From positions 1-34,480 of the IMG/VR virus record IMGVR_UViG_3300020189_000039: a stretch of 34,480 bases of DNA, one strand, 5' to 3'. Positions 1 through 6,640 of the stretch are shown here, piece by piece; the first letter of the stretch is position 1; each line of letters starts with the position of its first letter. The DNA comes from a virus. The position numbers were made by a program, and so were the translations under genes. The notes under the pieces are model-generated. The model was not told where the DNA came from. It did no database searches and was given only the letters and a program-made list of their open reading frames with translations.

Positions 1-1515
1 ATGGGCCCGGCGCACATGGCGGTAGACGGCGACTACATCTACGCCGTGGACCGTTCCGGATCGGTCCTCATGTACTCGCATGATGCGGGTGCCACATGGG
101 GTTCAACGTCCACCGGTTCAAGTTACGTGTACGCTGATGTCCGCGTTGATCGTCTCACGCACGACGTTTATGTCCTCGTTGATAATCCGTCTGTATTCTG
201 GTTCAAGAGCACCGATCGTGGCGTGACGCTCAGTTCCGCGAACTCGACCGGAAAGTCCGTGTTCTACTCGGTTGGTGCGATGACATCGGACGGAACAAAC
301 CTGTACTTCTACATGGCTGGCAGCGGAGCCAACCTTGAGCGAATCGATCTCGGCGGTGGCGCTGCTCTTACTCAGACCGTGACTGCCTCATCTGATTCTC
401 AAGGCCGTTCACTTGCGGCTGACAACTGCGGCAACGTCGTTTCAGGTCACAAAGATGGCGCTGACCTGTACTTCCAGTACTCCACGGACTCTGGATCAAC
501 GTTCAGCGCTCAGGAACTGGTGGTCACTGCCGGTGATCGGGCGAACGCTTCAATCAACGAAACCAACGGCGACGTCATGTTCTTGTATGAAAAAAGCGGC
601 GACATCTTCCTTTCCACCTATGACGGTCTTCTTACCGGCGGCTCAAATTGCTACGTCGCCTCATTCTCGTTGACCGCGATTGAGTTTGATGCTGCTGGTG
701 AGACGAATGACATTGTGATTGAGAACACCAGTGGTTCTGACATTACGGTGGACAGCATTTCGATCACTGGCACGGATTTCACGATCTCAGAGGATTGTGG
801 TGCGACAATTCCTGCTGGTGCTTCTTGTACGATTTCAGTGACTGGTGAGAATCAAGCGGACGAAACGTTGACGATTTCATTGAATGGTACGGCTCGTCAG
901 GTGCCTGTGTCGATGGGCGCGATCGCTGAGTCAACCCCGGCCCCTTCTCCCGCCCCCGCCCCGTCTCCTTCACCTGCCCCCGCTCCCGCCCCATCTGAGC
1001 CAGCGGCTCCTCGAGTGCCAGGGCCTGTACCGCCATGGCCATGGGCGACTGTGATCGGCGATTCCGTATTGCTCGAGTGGGATGTTCCTTGGCAGGACGG
1101 TAACGGTCCGATCACCAACTACAGAGTTCGCAGTATCCCAGACGGCGGAACGTGCACAACTACAGAGCTTTCCTGCACAATCACAGGGCTCGCTCCCGGT
1201 GTCGAGTACACGTTCGCCGTATCGGCGCAGAACAGTGAAGGCTGGGGTCCCGAAGAGTTTAGTCAGGTTGCTGTCATGGTAGGCGAGACAACAGAAACTC
1301 TTCCAGAGACCCCTGTAACAGAGCCGGTACCAGCGCCGGAGACAGAAACACCACAGCCAGACGAGACAGTCTCTGCACCGACGCCTGAGGCCTCTGAGCC
1401 GGCAGTGGCGCCCACGCTGCCAGTAACTGGCGGTTCTCCTCTGGGATCAATCGCGCTGTATTCTGCGTTTGTTATCGCTGGCGCTGCAACAGTGATCGCG
1501 ACTAAGAGAAGATAA
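1..1515 (+). CDS. LPXTG cell-wall-anchored surface protein with FnIII domain, probably 5'-partial
   Basis: The reading frame is open from the first base, so the first ATG may be internal; no signal peptide is visible, although sortase substrates need one, so the true start probably lies upstream. Residues 1-210 have aspartate-rich repeats of the BNR/sialidase type (for example SHDAGATW, STDSGSTF). Residues about 220-305 resemble an immunoglobulin-like choice-of-anchor domain. A Pro/Ala/Ser linker covers about 312-340, a fibronectin type III domain about 342-425, and a second Pro/Glu/Thr linker follows. The C-terminus is a complete sorting signal: LPVTG at 473-477, a hydrophobic segment, and a KRR tail. 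From family knowledge, sortase would cleave between T and G and link the protein to peptidoglycan. It could be a host gene at a prophage edge or a phage moron; the sequence does not decide. Sure of the sorting signal, less of the N-terminal fold. Confidence 0.8.
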   Translation: MGPAHMAVDGDYIYAVDRSGSVLMYSHDAGATWGSTSTGSSYVYADVRVDRLTHDVYVLVDNPSVFWFKSTDRGVTLSSANSTGKSVFYSVGAMTSDGTNLYFYMAGSGANLERIDLGGGAALTQTVTASSDSQGRSLAADNCGNVVSGHKDGADLYFQYSTDSGSTFSAQELVVTAGDRANASINETNGDVMFLYEKSGDIFLSTYDGLLTGGSNCYVASFSLTAIEFDAAGETNDIVIENTSGSDITVDSISITGTDFTISEDCGATIPAGASCTISVTGENQADETLTISLNGTARQVPVSMGAIAESTPAPSPAPAPSPSPAPAPAPSEPAAPRVPGPVPPWPWATVIGDSVLLEWDVPWQDGNGPITNYRVRSIPDGGTCTTTELSCTITGLAPGVEYTFAVSAQNSEGWGPEEFSQVAVMVGETTETLPETPVTEPVPAPETETPQPDETVSAPTPEASEPAVAPTLPVTGGSPLGSIALYSAFVIAGAATVIATKRR

Positions 1516-1549
1516 GTTTCAACTATTCTCGTCTAAGTCTTACATAGAT

Positions 1550-1576
1550 TTACACAAGCGTGTAATAATACGTCTC
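1550..1576 (+). promoter_or_regulatory. Dyad operator and candidate leaderless promoter
   Basis: A perfect 6-4-6 inverted repeat (TTACAC, AAGC, GTGTAA) lies at 1550-1565 and runs into a -10-like TAATAA/TAATAC at 1563-1571, which ends about 6-8 bases before the ATG at 1577. No Shine-Dalgarno is visible. This fits a leaderless transcript with an operator over its -10, possibly autoregulation by the downstream HTH protein. Inferred from spacing only. Confidence 0.4.
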
Positions 1577-2065
1577 ATGTCAAGCACAGACCAAGACCGA
1601 CTAGTAGAAGAGTACGCCAAGCGTATTCAGCCGATTCTCGCTTCTGCGCAGAAAGCGTACGGAAGACGCGATCAGGATACACCTGCTCACGTGAACAGCA
1701 GACAGTACACGCAGCTTCTCGTTGAGTTTACTTCTAAGGGTGGAAGTCTTCAGCGTCTTGCTAGGCGTCTTAGTGTTTCGTACTCTGGCATGCGTCGTCG
1801 AGTAACTACGTCGGACGTTCCTCCTTTGAAGACCCCTCGAAAGAGCCAGGGACAGATTGAGTACTCAACTGTCTCGAGTGCCGCTGATCGCGTGCGTAAC
1901 GCAAAGAGACAAGGCACTTCCGGATATCACGCGCAGCTCTACGAGGAGTTTAATAACGGTATCCCAATGAATCTGCTTGCTCGAGAGCTCGGGATTTCAA
2001 ATGCTGCGCCCTTGTACTACGGAGTGCAGTCTCACTATAAGCGTTCTCTTCATTCTGCTTCATGA
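1577..2065 (+). CDS. Small protein with two tandem helix-turn-helix-like repeats
   Basis: I do not recognise the family. The 162-residue protein holds two related segments, residues 44-77 and 118-151. Each has an acidic/aromatic lead (LLVEF, LYEEF), then an HTH-like core (LARRLSVSYSGMRRRV and LARELGISNAAPLYYGV). This looks like an internal duplication of a DNA-binding helix-turn-helix, with a basic linker between. The ATG at 1577 has no Shine-Dalgarno and sits just after a -10-like element, consistent with leaderless translation. The stop overlaps the next ATG (ATGA at 2062-2065), so the two are translationally coupled. A transcription regulator is the most likely role. Confidence 0.7.
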   Translation: MSSTDQDRLVEEYAKRIQPILASAQKAYGRRDQDTPAHVNSRQYTQLLVEFTSKGGSLQRLARRLSVSYSGMRRRVTTSDVPPLKTPRKSQGQIEYSTVSSAADRVRNAKRQGTSGYHAQLYEEFNNGIPMNLLARELGISNAAPLYYGVQSHYKRSLHSAS

Positions 2066-2220
2066 CCCCTGAGGAGCTCGAGGACGAAGACTACCCCTAT
2101 GAGGATTCGTTAGAGTTTTTCGCTGACATCATCGATCAGGGCGCTTTTCACGTCACGCTCACGTCACAATACCTTCGGGATCTGGCAGAGGAGATAAGAT
2201 CTCTTCGGGAGAATAACTGA
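2062..2220 (+). CDS. Small acidic hypothetical protein (52 aa)
   Basis: This short frame opens at an ATG that overlaps the stop of the tandem-HTH gene in the ATGA arrangement, which is strong evidence for translational coupling. The product begins MTPEELEDEDYPYED and ends EEIRSLRENN. It is strongly acidic at the N-terminus and probably helical at the C-terminus. There is no Cys cluster or membrane segment. I do not recognise it; small acidic phage proteins of this kind sometimes act as modulators or DNA mimics, but nothing here shows that. Confidence 0.6.
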   Translation: MTPEELEDEDYPYEDSLEFFADIIDQGAFHVTLTSQYLRDLAEEIRSLRENN

Positions 2221-2232
2221 AAGAGATCACGA

Positions 2233-2442
2233 ATGCGACACGAACGCTCGCTGTACACAACCGTCTATGGTGCCGTGTATGACAGAATCAGCGACAAGTA
2301 CCCAGCGGATAAGAAAGTTGTAGCTGCGAAAAAGATCACAGACACCCTGTGGGAGCTTTCATACGACTGCCACAGCACGCTTGAGTCTGTGTCAATTGAA
2401 GAAGACTTTTACACTATTGCTAGCGACGTGTTGAATCTTTAG
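2233..2442 (+). CDS. Small hypothetical protein (69 aa)
   Basis: The product starts MRHERSLYTTVYGAVYDRI and ends IASDVLNL. It follows the 52-residue gene by 12 bases on the same strand, with only a weak AAAGAG-type ribosome site, so it probably belongs to the same operon. The sequence looks mixed alpha/beta and soluble, with a single Cys. Its 3' end overlaps the 3' end of the convergent Wbl gene by 23 bases. I do not recognise the family. Its reality rests on its place in the operon and ordinary codon use. Confidence 0.6.
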   Translation: MRHERSLYTTVYGAVYDRISDKYPADKKVVAAKKITDTLWELSYDCHSTLESVSIEEDFYTIASDVLNL

Positions 2443-2755
2443 TCTTCTCGAGAAGCTTCTGCTCCTCAATCCCAAAGCGCCGATGAGGCTTGCTTTGTCG
2501 AATGTAGATCGCGTTTTGTCGCATGTACCCGGCTAGAAACCGATCGTCTTCGTTTTCTCCACCCCAGACACCGATTTCAGCGTTCTCTCTCGCGTACTCA
2601 CGACACGGTTCAATGACGGGGCATTGGCTGCATATTTGTTTTGCAATTGTCTCGCGCTTTACTTTAGAGCGAGGTACTTCTTTTTTCGATCCCTGAGAAT
2701 AGAAGTACTCTGTCATGCCGCGACATGCGGCGTCATTTATCCATTCAAATGACAA
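2420..2755 (-). CDS. WhiB-like (Wbl) iron-sulfur transcription factor
   Basis: Wbl proteins bind a [4Fe-4S] cluster through four cysteines and act with the principal sigma factor in actinobacteria and their phages. All hallmarks are visible: Cys11, then C42-x2-C45 and Cys51 (motif CSQCPVIEPC), followed by the GVWGG turn at residues 62-66 and a basic C-terminal tail (KPHRR). The 111-residue length is normal. The chosen start is a TTG at 2755, with GGGGAG about five bases upstream. It is probably the last gene of a minus-strand block. Actinophage Wbl proteins can act against host Wbl regulators; that role here is inference. Essentially certain for the family. Confidence 0.93.
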   Translation of the reverse strand: MSFEWINDAACRGMTEYFYSQGSKKEVPRSKVKRETIAKQICSQCPVIEPCREYARENAEIGVWGGENEDDRFLAGYMRQNAIYIRQSKPHRRFGIEEQKLLEKTKDSTRR

Positions 2756-2770
2756 TGTTTCTCCCCGAAA

Positions 2771-2794
2771 GTTGTCAGTTGTCAGTTGTCAGTT
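2771..2794. repeat. 7-bp tandem repeat between wbl and the membrane protein gene
   Basis: The unit GTTGTCA is repeated three times plus a partial GTT. On the minus strand it reads TGACAAC and starts at the stop codon of the small membrane protein gene, just upstream of the ribosome site of the Wbl gene. It may be slippage-prone; its function is unknown. Confidence 0.8.
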
Positions 2795-3028
2795 ATTCTT
2801 TTTGTCGACCTTTTGGAAGACTTCGTTGATTTCCTCAGTCGTGAGAACGCCGTCGTCCATGTAGGCTCTTGCGAGTCCCTCAACAACAAACGCGACTCCA
2901 CCAATTCCGGCCATAAGCACGGCCTTGACGAGAGGGACGTCAACAATAGCTCCTGCACCGACGACACTCAATCCTGTTGCTGCAAACGTTGCGACGATTC
3001 TGAAGCTGATTTGTTTCATCATTTCCAT
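2789..3028 (-). CDS. Small two-helix membrane protein, holin-like
   Basis: The 79-residue product has two predicted membrane segments (about 9-29 and 32-50) rich in Ala, Val and Gly, joined by a short turn. A soluble tail has an EF-hand-like acidic loop (MDDGVLTTEE at 57-66) and ends in lysines and asparagines. The size and layout fit small phage holins or membrane anchors, but it lies away from the endolysin, so a holin role is only a guess. AGGGAG lies upstream; the ATG at 3028 and two nearby in-frame ATGs are all possible starts. It is likely cotranscribed with the Wbl gene. Confidence 0.7.
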   Translation of the reverse strand: MEMMKQISFRIVATFAATGLSVVGAGAIVDVPLVKAVLMAGIGGVAFVVEGLARAYMDDGVLTTEEINEVFQKVDKKNN

Positions 3029-3085
3029 GGAAGAGTCTCCCTGTTATAGCCCTCTCCCAAGGACATGATTATTCTAAACCATGTT

Positions 3086-5137
3086 TCAGGCGTTCTCCTT
3101 GACAAACTTGATTTCACACGAATCTGTTGTACAGTAGCTTTCACCAATTGCGTCTGCTGCCATTCCTCCGTACACTCCCGTGAAGTCAATCGGGAACAGC
3201 GCCTTTGACGCCTCGAGATACTCGTTCTCGTCAATCTGCGTGTATGGCATCTGCGGATACACGAAGTTCCCCTGTGGGAGGAATGAAACAGTCTTGAGTT
3301 GCCCGTCATACATGTGAAGCACTGTTCCGATTTGGTCTTTTTCTTCTTCGGCGTCAAATGAAATTGTCACTGACACCGAGTTATCCGACCAGTATCTTTG
3401 AGCAGTCGACGCGAGAGACATCTTCTCGAAGATCGTGACGTCCTTCTCTGATCTCGTGGCATCTGATTTGATCGGAAAGAACACAACCGATGTCGTGTCT
3501 GGTGATTCTGACGCCGGCTCGACTCTGTAGTTCGCCATGCGAAACAGTGGGAGCATCGGATCGTCGTTTGAGAAGCGAATCGCTCTCAAGAAGAATTTGC
3601 CACCCGGCGTCCAGTGAACACCGGGTGACTCGCCGGCGAGAATTGACACAGTCCCAGACGGCTTAACAGTCGTTGTCTTAATCGACTCACGAACACCAAG
3701 CCATTCGGAATAGATGTTGTCGTAATTCTTCACCGTGGCGTATCCTTGGTCCATCCAGTCACGTAGAACTGGCAGACCATGCACGTCTGCGAAGTTTGCA
3801 ACGCCAGACATCGATGTTCCGATCCGTCTGTTTCGTTGCATGATTGCGTTTGTCTCCTCCCAGTGAGTCGGAAGAAGAGTAACGGTCTTAGCGTACAGGT
3901 ACGCGAACTTGAGAGTGCGTCGGTAGTCCTCGAGTGACTCGTGACGGTTGAGATATGTCTCGACGAGCGTGCACATCTCGTATGACTCAAGTGACTGCTC
4001 GGCGCACGGATTGTAACCAGCGACCCTGTGATCCTTATTGTTCGGCGGGTCAATGAGACGCCCATACTTGCGGCTCATATCCAGCCAGATCACGCCAGGC
4101 TCGCCGTTCAGTGAGATGCCGTCTACAATACTTGACAGGTCTTCTCCAACGGACGTAGCGACGGAGTTGTTAGACATCCAGCCCCAGCCTGGCGCCTTCG
4201 GATCATACGAGTTTCTTTCTGGATACACCTCAGAGTTCTTCAGGTTAAGGAAGTTCTCATCATCAAGTCGACCAAGAAGAAGCTCAGCAGAGCGACGAAC
4301 GTTTCCAGAGACAACGCAAACTCCAATGAGATTTCCGATGTCGGCGATATCGGTCCGTGTTAGTGACTCTCCATCACGACCGTCGAAGAGCTTACGAATA
4401 TGATCGTGAAGCTTCTCGAGAGGCTGATGCCCAGCGGCTGTTCCACCGAACGTGCGAATTGGCTCGCCTGCGGGGCGAACGAGCGAGTAGTCAAACGTGA
4501 TCGTGTTTTGATCAGCCTTGAGGTACGAGTTGAGCAGAAGCGTCATTGACTCGACCCAACCTTCACGAGTGTCTGGCACCTCGTACTCGTAGTAGTTGTC
4601 GCTTGGCTTGTAGATCGTGAATTCCTTGTCAGCGCCTAGGTCATCGAATCCGACGCCAACGCCGAGCATCGATGCCTCCATAAGAAACGCAAAAGGCTTC
4701 GCTGGATTGTTCTTGCTCATCTCAGCAGTCGAGACAAACGCGCAGTTCTGAAGCGCGGCCGAGTTACGATGCTCGTTGACAAGTGGCGTGCCCATGACCC
4801 AAAGCCCACGACCAGGTGGCGTCCACTTTAGATTGAAAAGACGATCGTACGCTTCCTTAGCACTTGCCTGCGCCTTGCTGTCGTTCCACGGCAGACGGTT
4901 TGTCTTGCAATGGTCTTTTTGAAGCGAGTACATCCCGTTGATGCAGCGTTCGCAGACGTCAGCCCATGTCTCCTTCGTGCCGTCTTCCTTAAGACGCGAA
5001 TATGTGCGAAGGAATGTGATTTCTCCGACGGAATTTCCCGCGGCGTCGGTGTACCCAAACGGCGGCTTCTTATCTCTGTACTCAGCTACAAAGTCGTCAG
5101 AAAGATGAAAAGAGAGATAAGAAGACACAGCGATCAC
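3086..5137 (-). CDS. nrdJ: Adenosylcobalamin-dependent (class II) ribonucleoside-triphosphate reductase
   Basis: Reduces ribonucleotides to deoxyribonucleotides using coenzyme B12, supplying precursors for phage DNA synthesis without a second subunit or oxygen. It resembles the monomeric Lactobacillus-type enzyme. Visible residues include Cys132 (LQNCAFVST) and Cys389 (YEMCTLVETY), the expected disulfide pair; the thiyl-radical loop NPCAE with Cys378 and Glu380; and a C-terminal CTTDSC pair (Cys669, Cys674) for re-reduction. At 683 residues it is somewhat shorter than the roughly 740 of the type enzyme. The first start is a GTG at 5137; a GTG three codons on (5128) follows GGGGTGATC, a good Shine-Dalgarno, and may be the true start. 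A TATAAT lies upstream. The host must make or import cobalamin. Confidence 0.93.
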   Translation of the reverse strand: MIAVSSYLSFHLSDDFVAEYRDKKPPFGYTDAAGNSVGEITFLRTYSRLKEDGTKETWADVCERCINGMYSLQKDHCKTNRLPWNDSKAQASAKEAYDRLFNLKWTPPGRGLWVMGTPLVNEHRNSAALQNCAFVSTAEMSKNNPAKPFAFLMEASMLGVGVGFDDLGADKEFTIYKPSDNYYEYEVPDTREGWVESMTLLLNSYLKADQNTITFDYSLVRPAGEPIRTFGGTAAGHQPLEKLHDHIRKLFDGRDGESLTRTDIADIGNLIGVCVVSGNVRRSAELLLGRLDDENFLNLKNSEVYPERNSYDPKAPGWGWMSNNSVATSVGEDLSSIVDGISLNGEPGVIWLDMSRKYGRLIDPPNNKDHRVAGYNPCAEQSLESYEMCTLVETYLNRHESLEDYRRTLKFAYLYAKTVTLLPTHWEETNAIMQRNRRIGTSMSGVANFADVHGLPVLRDWMDQGYATVKNYDNIYSEWLGVRESIKTTTVKPSGTVSILAGESPGVHWTPGGKFFLRAIRFSNDDPMLPLFRMANYRVEPASESPDTTSVVFFPIKSDATRSEKDVTIFEKMSLASTAQRYWSDNSVSVTISFDAEEEKDQIGTVLHMYDGQLKTVSFLPQGNFVYPQMPYTQIDENEYLEASKALFPIDFTGVYGGMAADAIGESYCTTDSCEIKFVKENA

Positions 5138-5165
5138 CCCGCGGATGTAGTTGATTGGTATAGGA

Positions 5166-5171
5166 ATTATA
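5166..5171 (-). promoter_or_regulatory. Candidate -10 element for nrdJ
   Basis: A perfect TATAAT on the minus strand lies in the 54-base gap between the DUF3039 gene and nrdJ, about 29 bases before the GTG. No convincing -35 is visible, which is common in actinobacterial promoters. It could give nrdJ its own transcript. Confidence 0.35.
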
Positions 5172-5191
5172 GCTCAAGTAGGCTGCTTCTA

Positions 5192-5434
5192 CTAAGACAG
5201 AAAAAGCGTCTTGTAGAGCTCGGCGCATCTCGGGCAGATCGGAAAGTTGTCGGGATCCCTGGACGGTACCCAGATCTTTCCACAGAGCGCTACAATCGGA
5301 AGACCATTCACAAGTGCTTCTGTGATTTGATCCTTCTGAGCGTAGTGCGCGAACTTATCGTGGTCGCCCTCTTCGTATTCGTATTCAACAATAGGGACGC
5401 TCTCTAATTCGACTTCTAGTTCTACTTCTGACAT
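5192..5434 (-). CDS. DUF3039-family small zinc-ribbon-like protein
   Basis: The core DHDKFAHYAQKDQI, then VALCGKIWVPSRDP and FPICPRCAELY matches my recollection of the DUF3039 family, widespread in actinobacteria and of unknown function. The cysteines (LCGK and CPRC) could bind zinc. The open frame extends upstream to 5503, but that part overlaps the glycosylase gene and is Arg-rich and unconserved in look, so I chose the internal ATG at 5434 (80 residues, MSEVELEVELE). This leaves a 13-base overlap with the glycosylase gene. It is sandwiched between DNA repair and nucleotide metabolism genes. Presence in a phage suggests capture from an actinobacterial host. Confidence 0.8.
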   Translation of the reverse strand: MSEVELEVELESVPIVEYEYEEGDHDKFAHYAQKDQITEALVNGLPIVALCGKIWVPSRDPDNFPICPRCAELYKTLFLS

Positions 5435-6222
5435 GTCGAACACCAGTACAGTTTGCGGCCGTCTACGTCGCCGATTTGCACCTCGCTGGAGCAGACCCTG
5501 CACGGTAGCCCATGTCTTTTGTAGACGTAAGAGTATTGAGTGTACTTAGAATCTGAAAGCTCTTCGTTGCTCAGATGATTGACGTGCACGGTGCGAATCA
5601 TCCCGTCTGTCGCTCCGTCTCCCATCAGCACTGATGCTCTTTCCCAGATGTTTTCAATCGTCTTCTCCGGCACATCGCATCCTCGAGTCTCTGGATTCAG
5701 ATTCTCAAGAAAGAGAAGCTCGGCTCGGTAGACGTTTCCGATGCCAGCGATGATCGACTGATTCATTAATAGTGACGCGATGCTTTTCTTGCTCGAGCGG
5801 ATCTTATCGACAACCGCCTGAGACATCGGCTCGTCGTGAAGTGGATCGTCTCCAAGCTTTGCAGTTTTCTCCAACATCTGCTCCGTTGTCAGATACTCGC
5901 ATTTCGTCGGGCCAACGAGCTCTGATACAAAGATTTCGTTTTCTAAGCGAAGTCTCGCAGACGGTCGCGGCTGCCCGCCTCGGTTTCTACGAATGTTGAA
6001 CCACCCGTAGAGGCCGAGGTGAATGTGAACAATCTCGTCACGTTCTTCGAAGTGGAAGAACAGGTGCTTGCCGTGCGTCGTAGTACCGAGAAGTGTTCTT
6101 CCGTTGATGGACGCCGCGCCGTCTGCGAATCTGCCTTGCGGGCTCGTCGCTACCACCGGCAGTCCTTGAAAACAGTTTTCATGGACGTTGGCGAAATAGC
6201 GAATCGAGTGTCCCTCCGGCAT
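5422..6222 (-). CDS. nei: Fpg/Nei-family DNA glycosylase/AP lyase (endonuclease VIII-like)
   Basis: Removes oxidised bases and cuts the abasic site. The N-terminus MPEGH gives the catalytic Pro2 and Glu3; Lys52 (THGKHLF) fits the conserved hairpin lysine. IAGIGNVYRAELLF is the helix-two-turn-helix region. The C-terminal finger has C241-x2-C244 and C261-x2-C264, with Arg256 in its turn. MPEGH rather than MPELP points to the Nei/Nei2 branch common in actinobacteria. The 266-residue length is normal. No Shine-Dalgarno is seen; a TATAGT ends seven bases before the ATG, suggesting a leaderless message. It heads the minus-strand block leading to DUF3039 and nrdJ. It may repair phage DNA or support virion DNA integrity. 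Confidence 0.9.
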   Translation of the reverse strand: MPEGHSIRYFANVHENCFQGLPVVATSPQGRFADGAASINGRTLLGTTTHGKHLFFHFEERDEIVHIHLGLYGWFNIRRNRGGQPRPSARLRLENEIFVSELVGPTKCEYLTTEQMLEKTAKLGDDPLHDEPMSQAVVDKIRSSKKSIASLLMNQSIIAGIGNVYRAELLFLENLNPETRGCDVPEKTIENIWERASVLMGDGATDGMIRTVHVNHLSNEELSDSKYTQYSYVYKRHGLPCRVCSSEVQIGDVDGRKLYWCSTCQK

Positions 6223-6229
6223 TGATGTG

Positions 6230-6240
6230 ACTATACACTA
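6230..6240 (-). promoter_or_regulatory. Candidate leaderless promoter (TAGTGTATAGT) for the glycosylase operon
   Basis: On the minus strand TATAGT is preceded by TAGTG and followed by seven bases and then the ATG, which places the expected transcription start on the start codon. The same GTG-(G)-TATAGT string recurs upstream of the transglycosylase and primase genes. Confidence 0.45.
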
Positions 6241-6339
6241 AGGACGCGCGAAAGTTACGACCGACCCGTACATCTTTAAGTATTTTTCGCTCTCAGCAGT
6301 CACCTAGCCGAGTAGCTCTCAGATGTACTTATTTGGTGA

Positions 6340-6366
6340 ATGACACCCAGAAGAATAGACTATAAT
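6340..6366 (+). promoter_or_regulatory. Candidate promoter of the lysis cassette
   Basis: A perfect TATAAT at 6361-6366 has an ATGACA (five of six to consensus) at 6340-6345, though the 15-base spacer is short. It lies in the divergent gap between the glycosylase gene and the first lysis gene, about 38 bases before that ATG. Confidence 0.45.
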
Positions 6367-6403
6367 GATATTTAGAGCTCTACGTCTGAGAGGTGACGCC
6401 CAC

Positions 6404-6640
6404 ATGGACAACTATAAAGACAAAACCATGTACATCCTTGCAATCGGCGTGATGTTGGCGATTCTTGTCGCCATCGTTGGAGATTACGCAGTTGCCGCGA
6501 TCGAGACTCAAACAACCGAAGAAGCTGTCGAGGTTTCATCGGACGTTATGACGCTTGTTCAAACCGCCCTAGGTGGCGTCATTGGCATCCTCGGAGGATA
6601 CTTTGGCGCTAAGGGCTCGTCTAAGAAAGAAGAAGAGTGA
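6404..6640 (+). CDS. Putative holin (two membrane segments)
   Basis: The 78-residue protein has membrane segments at about 9-33 and 48-70, the second Gly-rich (GGVIGILGGYFG), and a charged tail GSSKKEEE. Two segments, small size, a charged C-terminus and a position directly before the endolysin are the usual signature of a phage holin, which opens the membrane at lysis. The frame extends upstream to 6365, but the ATG at 6404 follows GAGAGGTGA at good spacing, so I chose it. Its TGA overlaps the endolysin ATG (TGATG), so the two are coupled. Role inferred from context and topology. Confidence 0.75.
   Translation: MDNYKDKTMYILAIGVMLAILVAIVGDYAVAAIETQTTEEAVEVSSDVMTLVQTALGGVIGILGGYFGAKGSSKKEEE

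Noticed and set aside
5138-5191. Cobalamin riboswitch before nrdJ
   Set aside because: The gap is only 54 bases, too short for a B12 riboswitch, and no B12-box-like element was seen.
5435-5503. Longer DUF3039 protein starting at 5503
   Set aside because: The extra 23 residues are Arg-rich and lie wholly inside the 3' end of the glycosylase gene; the internal ATG gives the family-like form.
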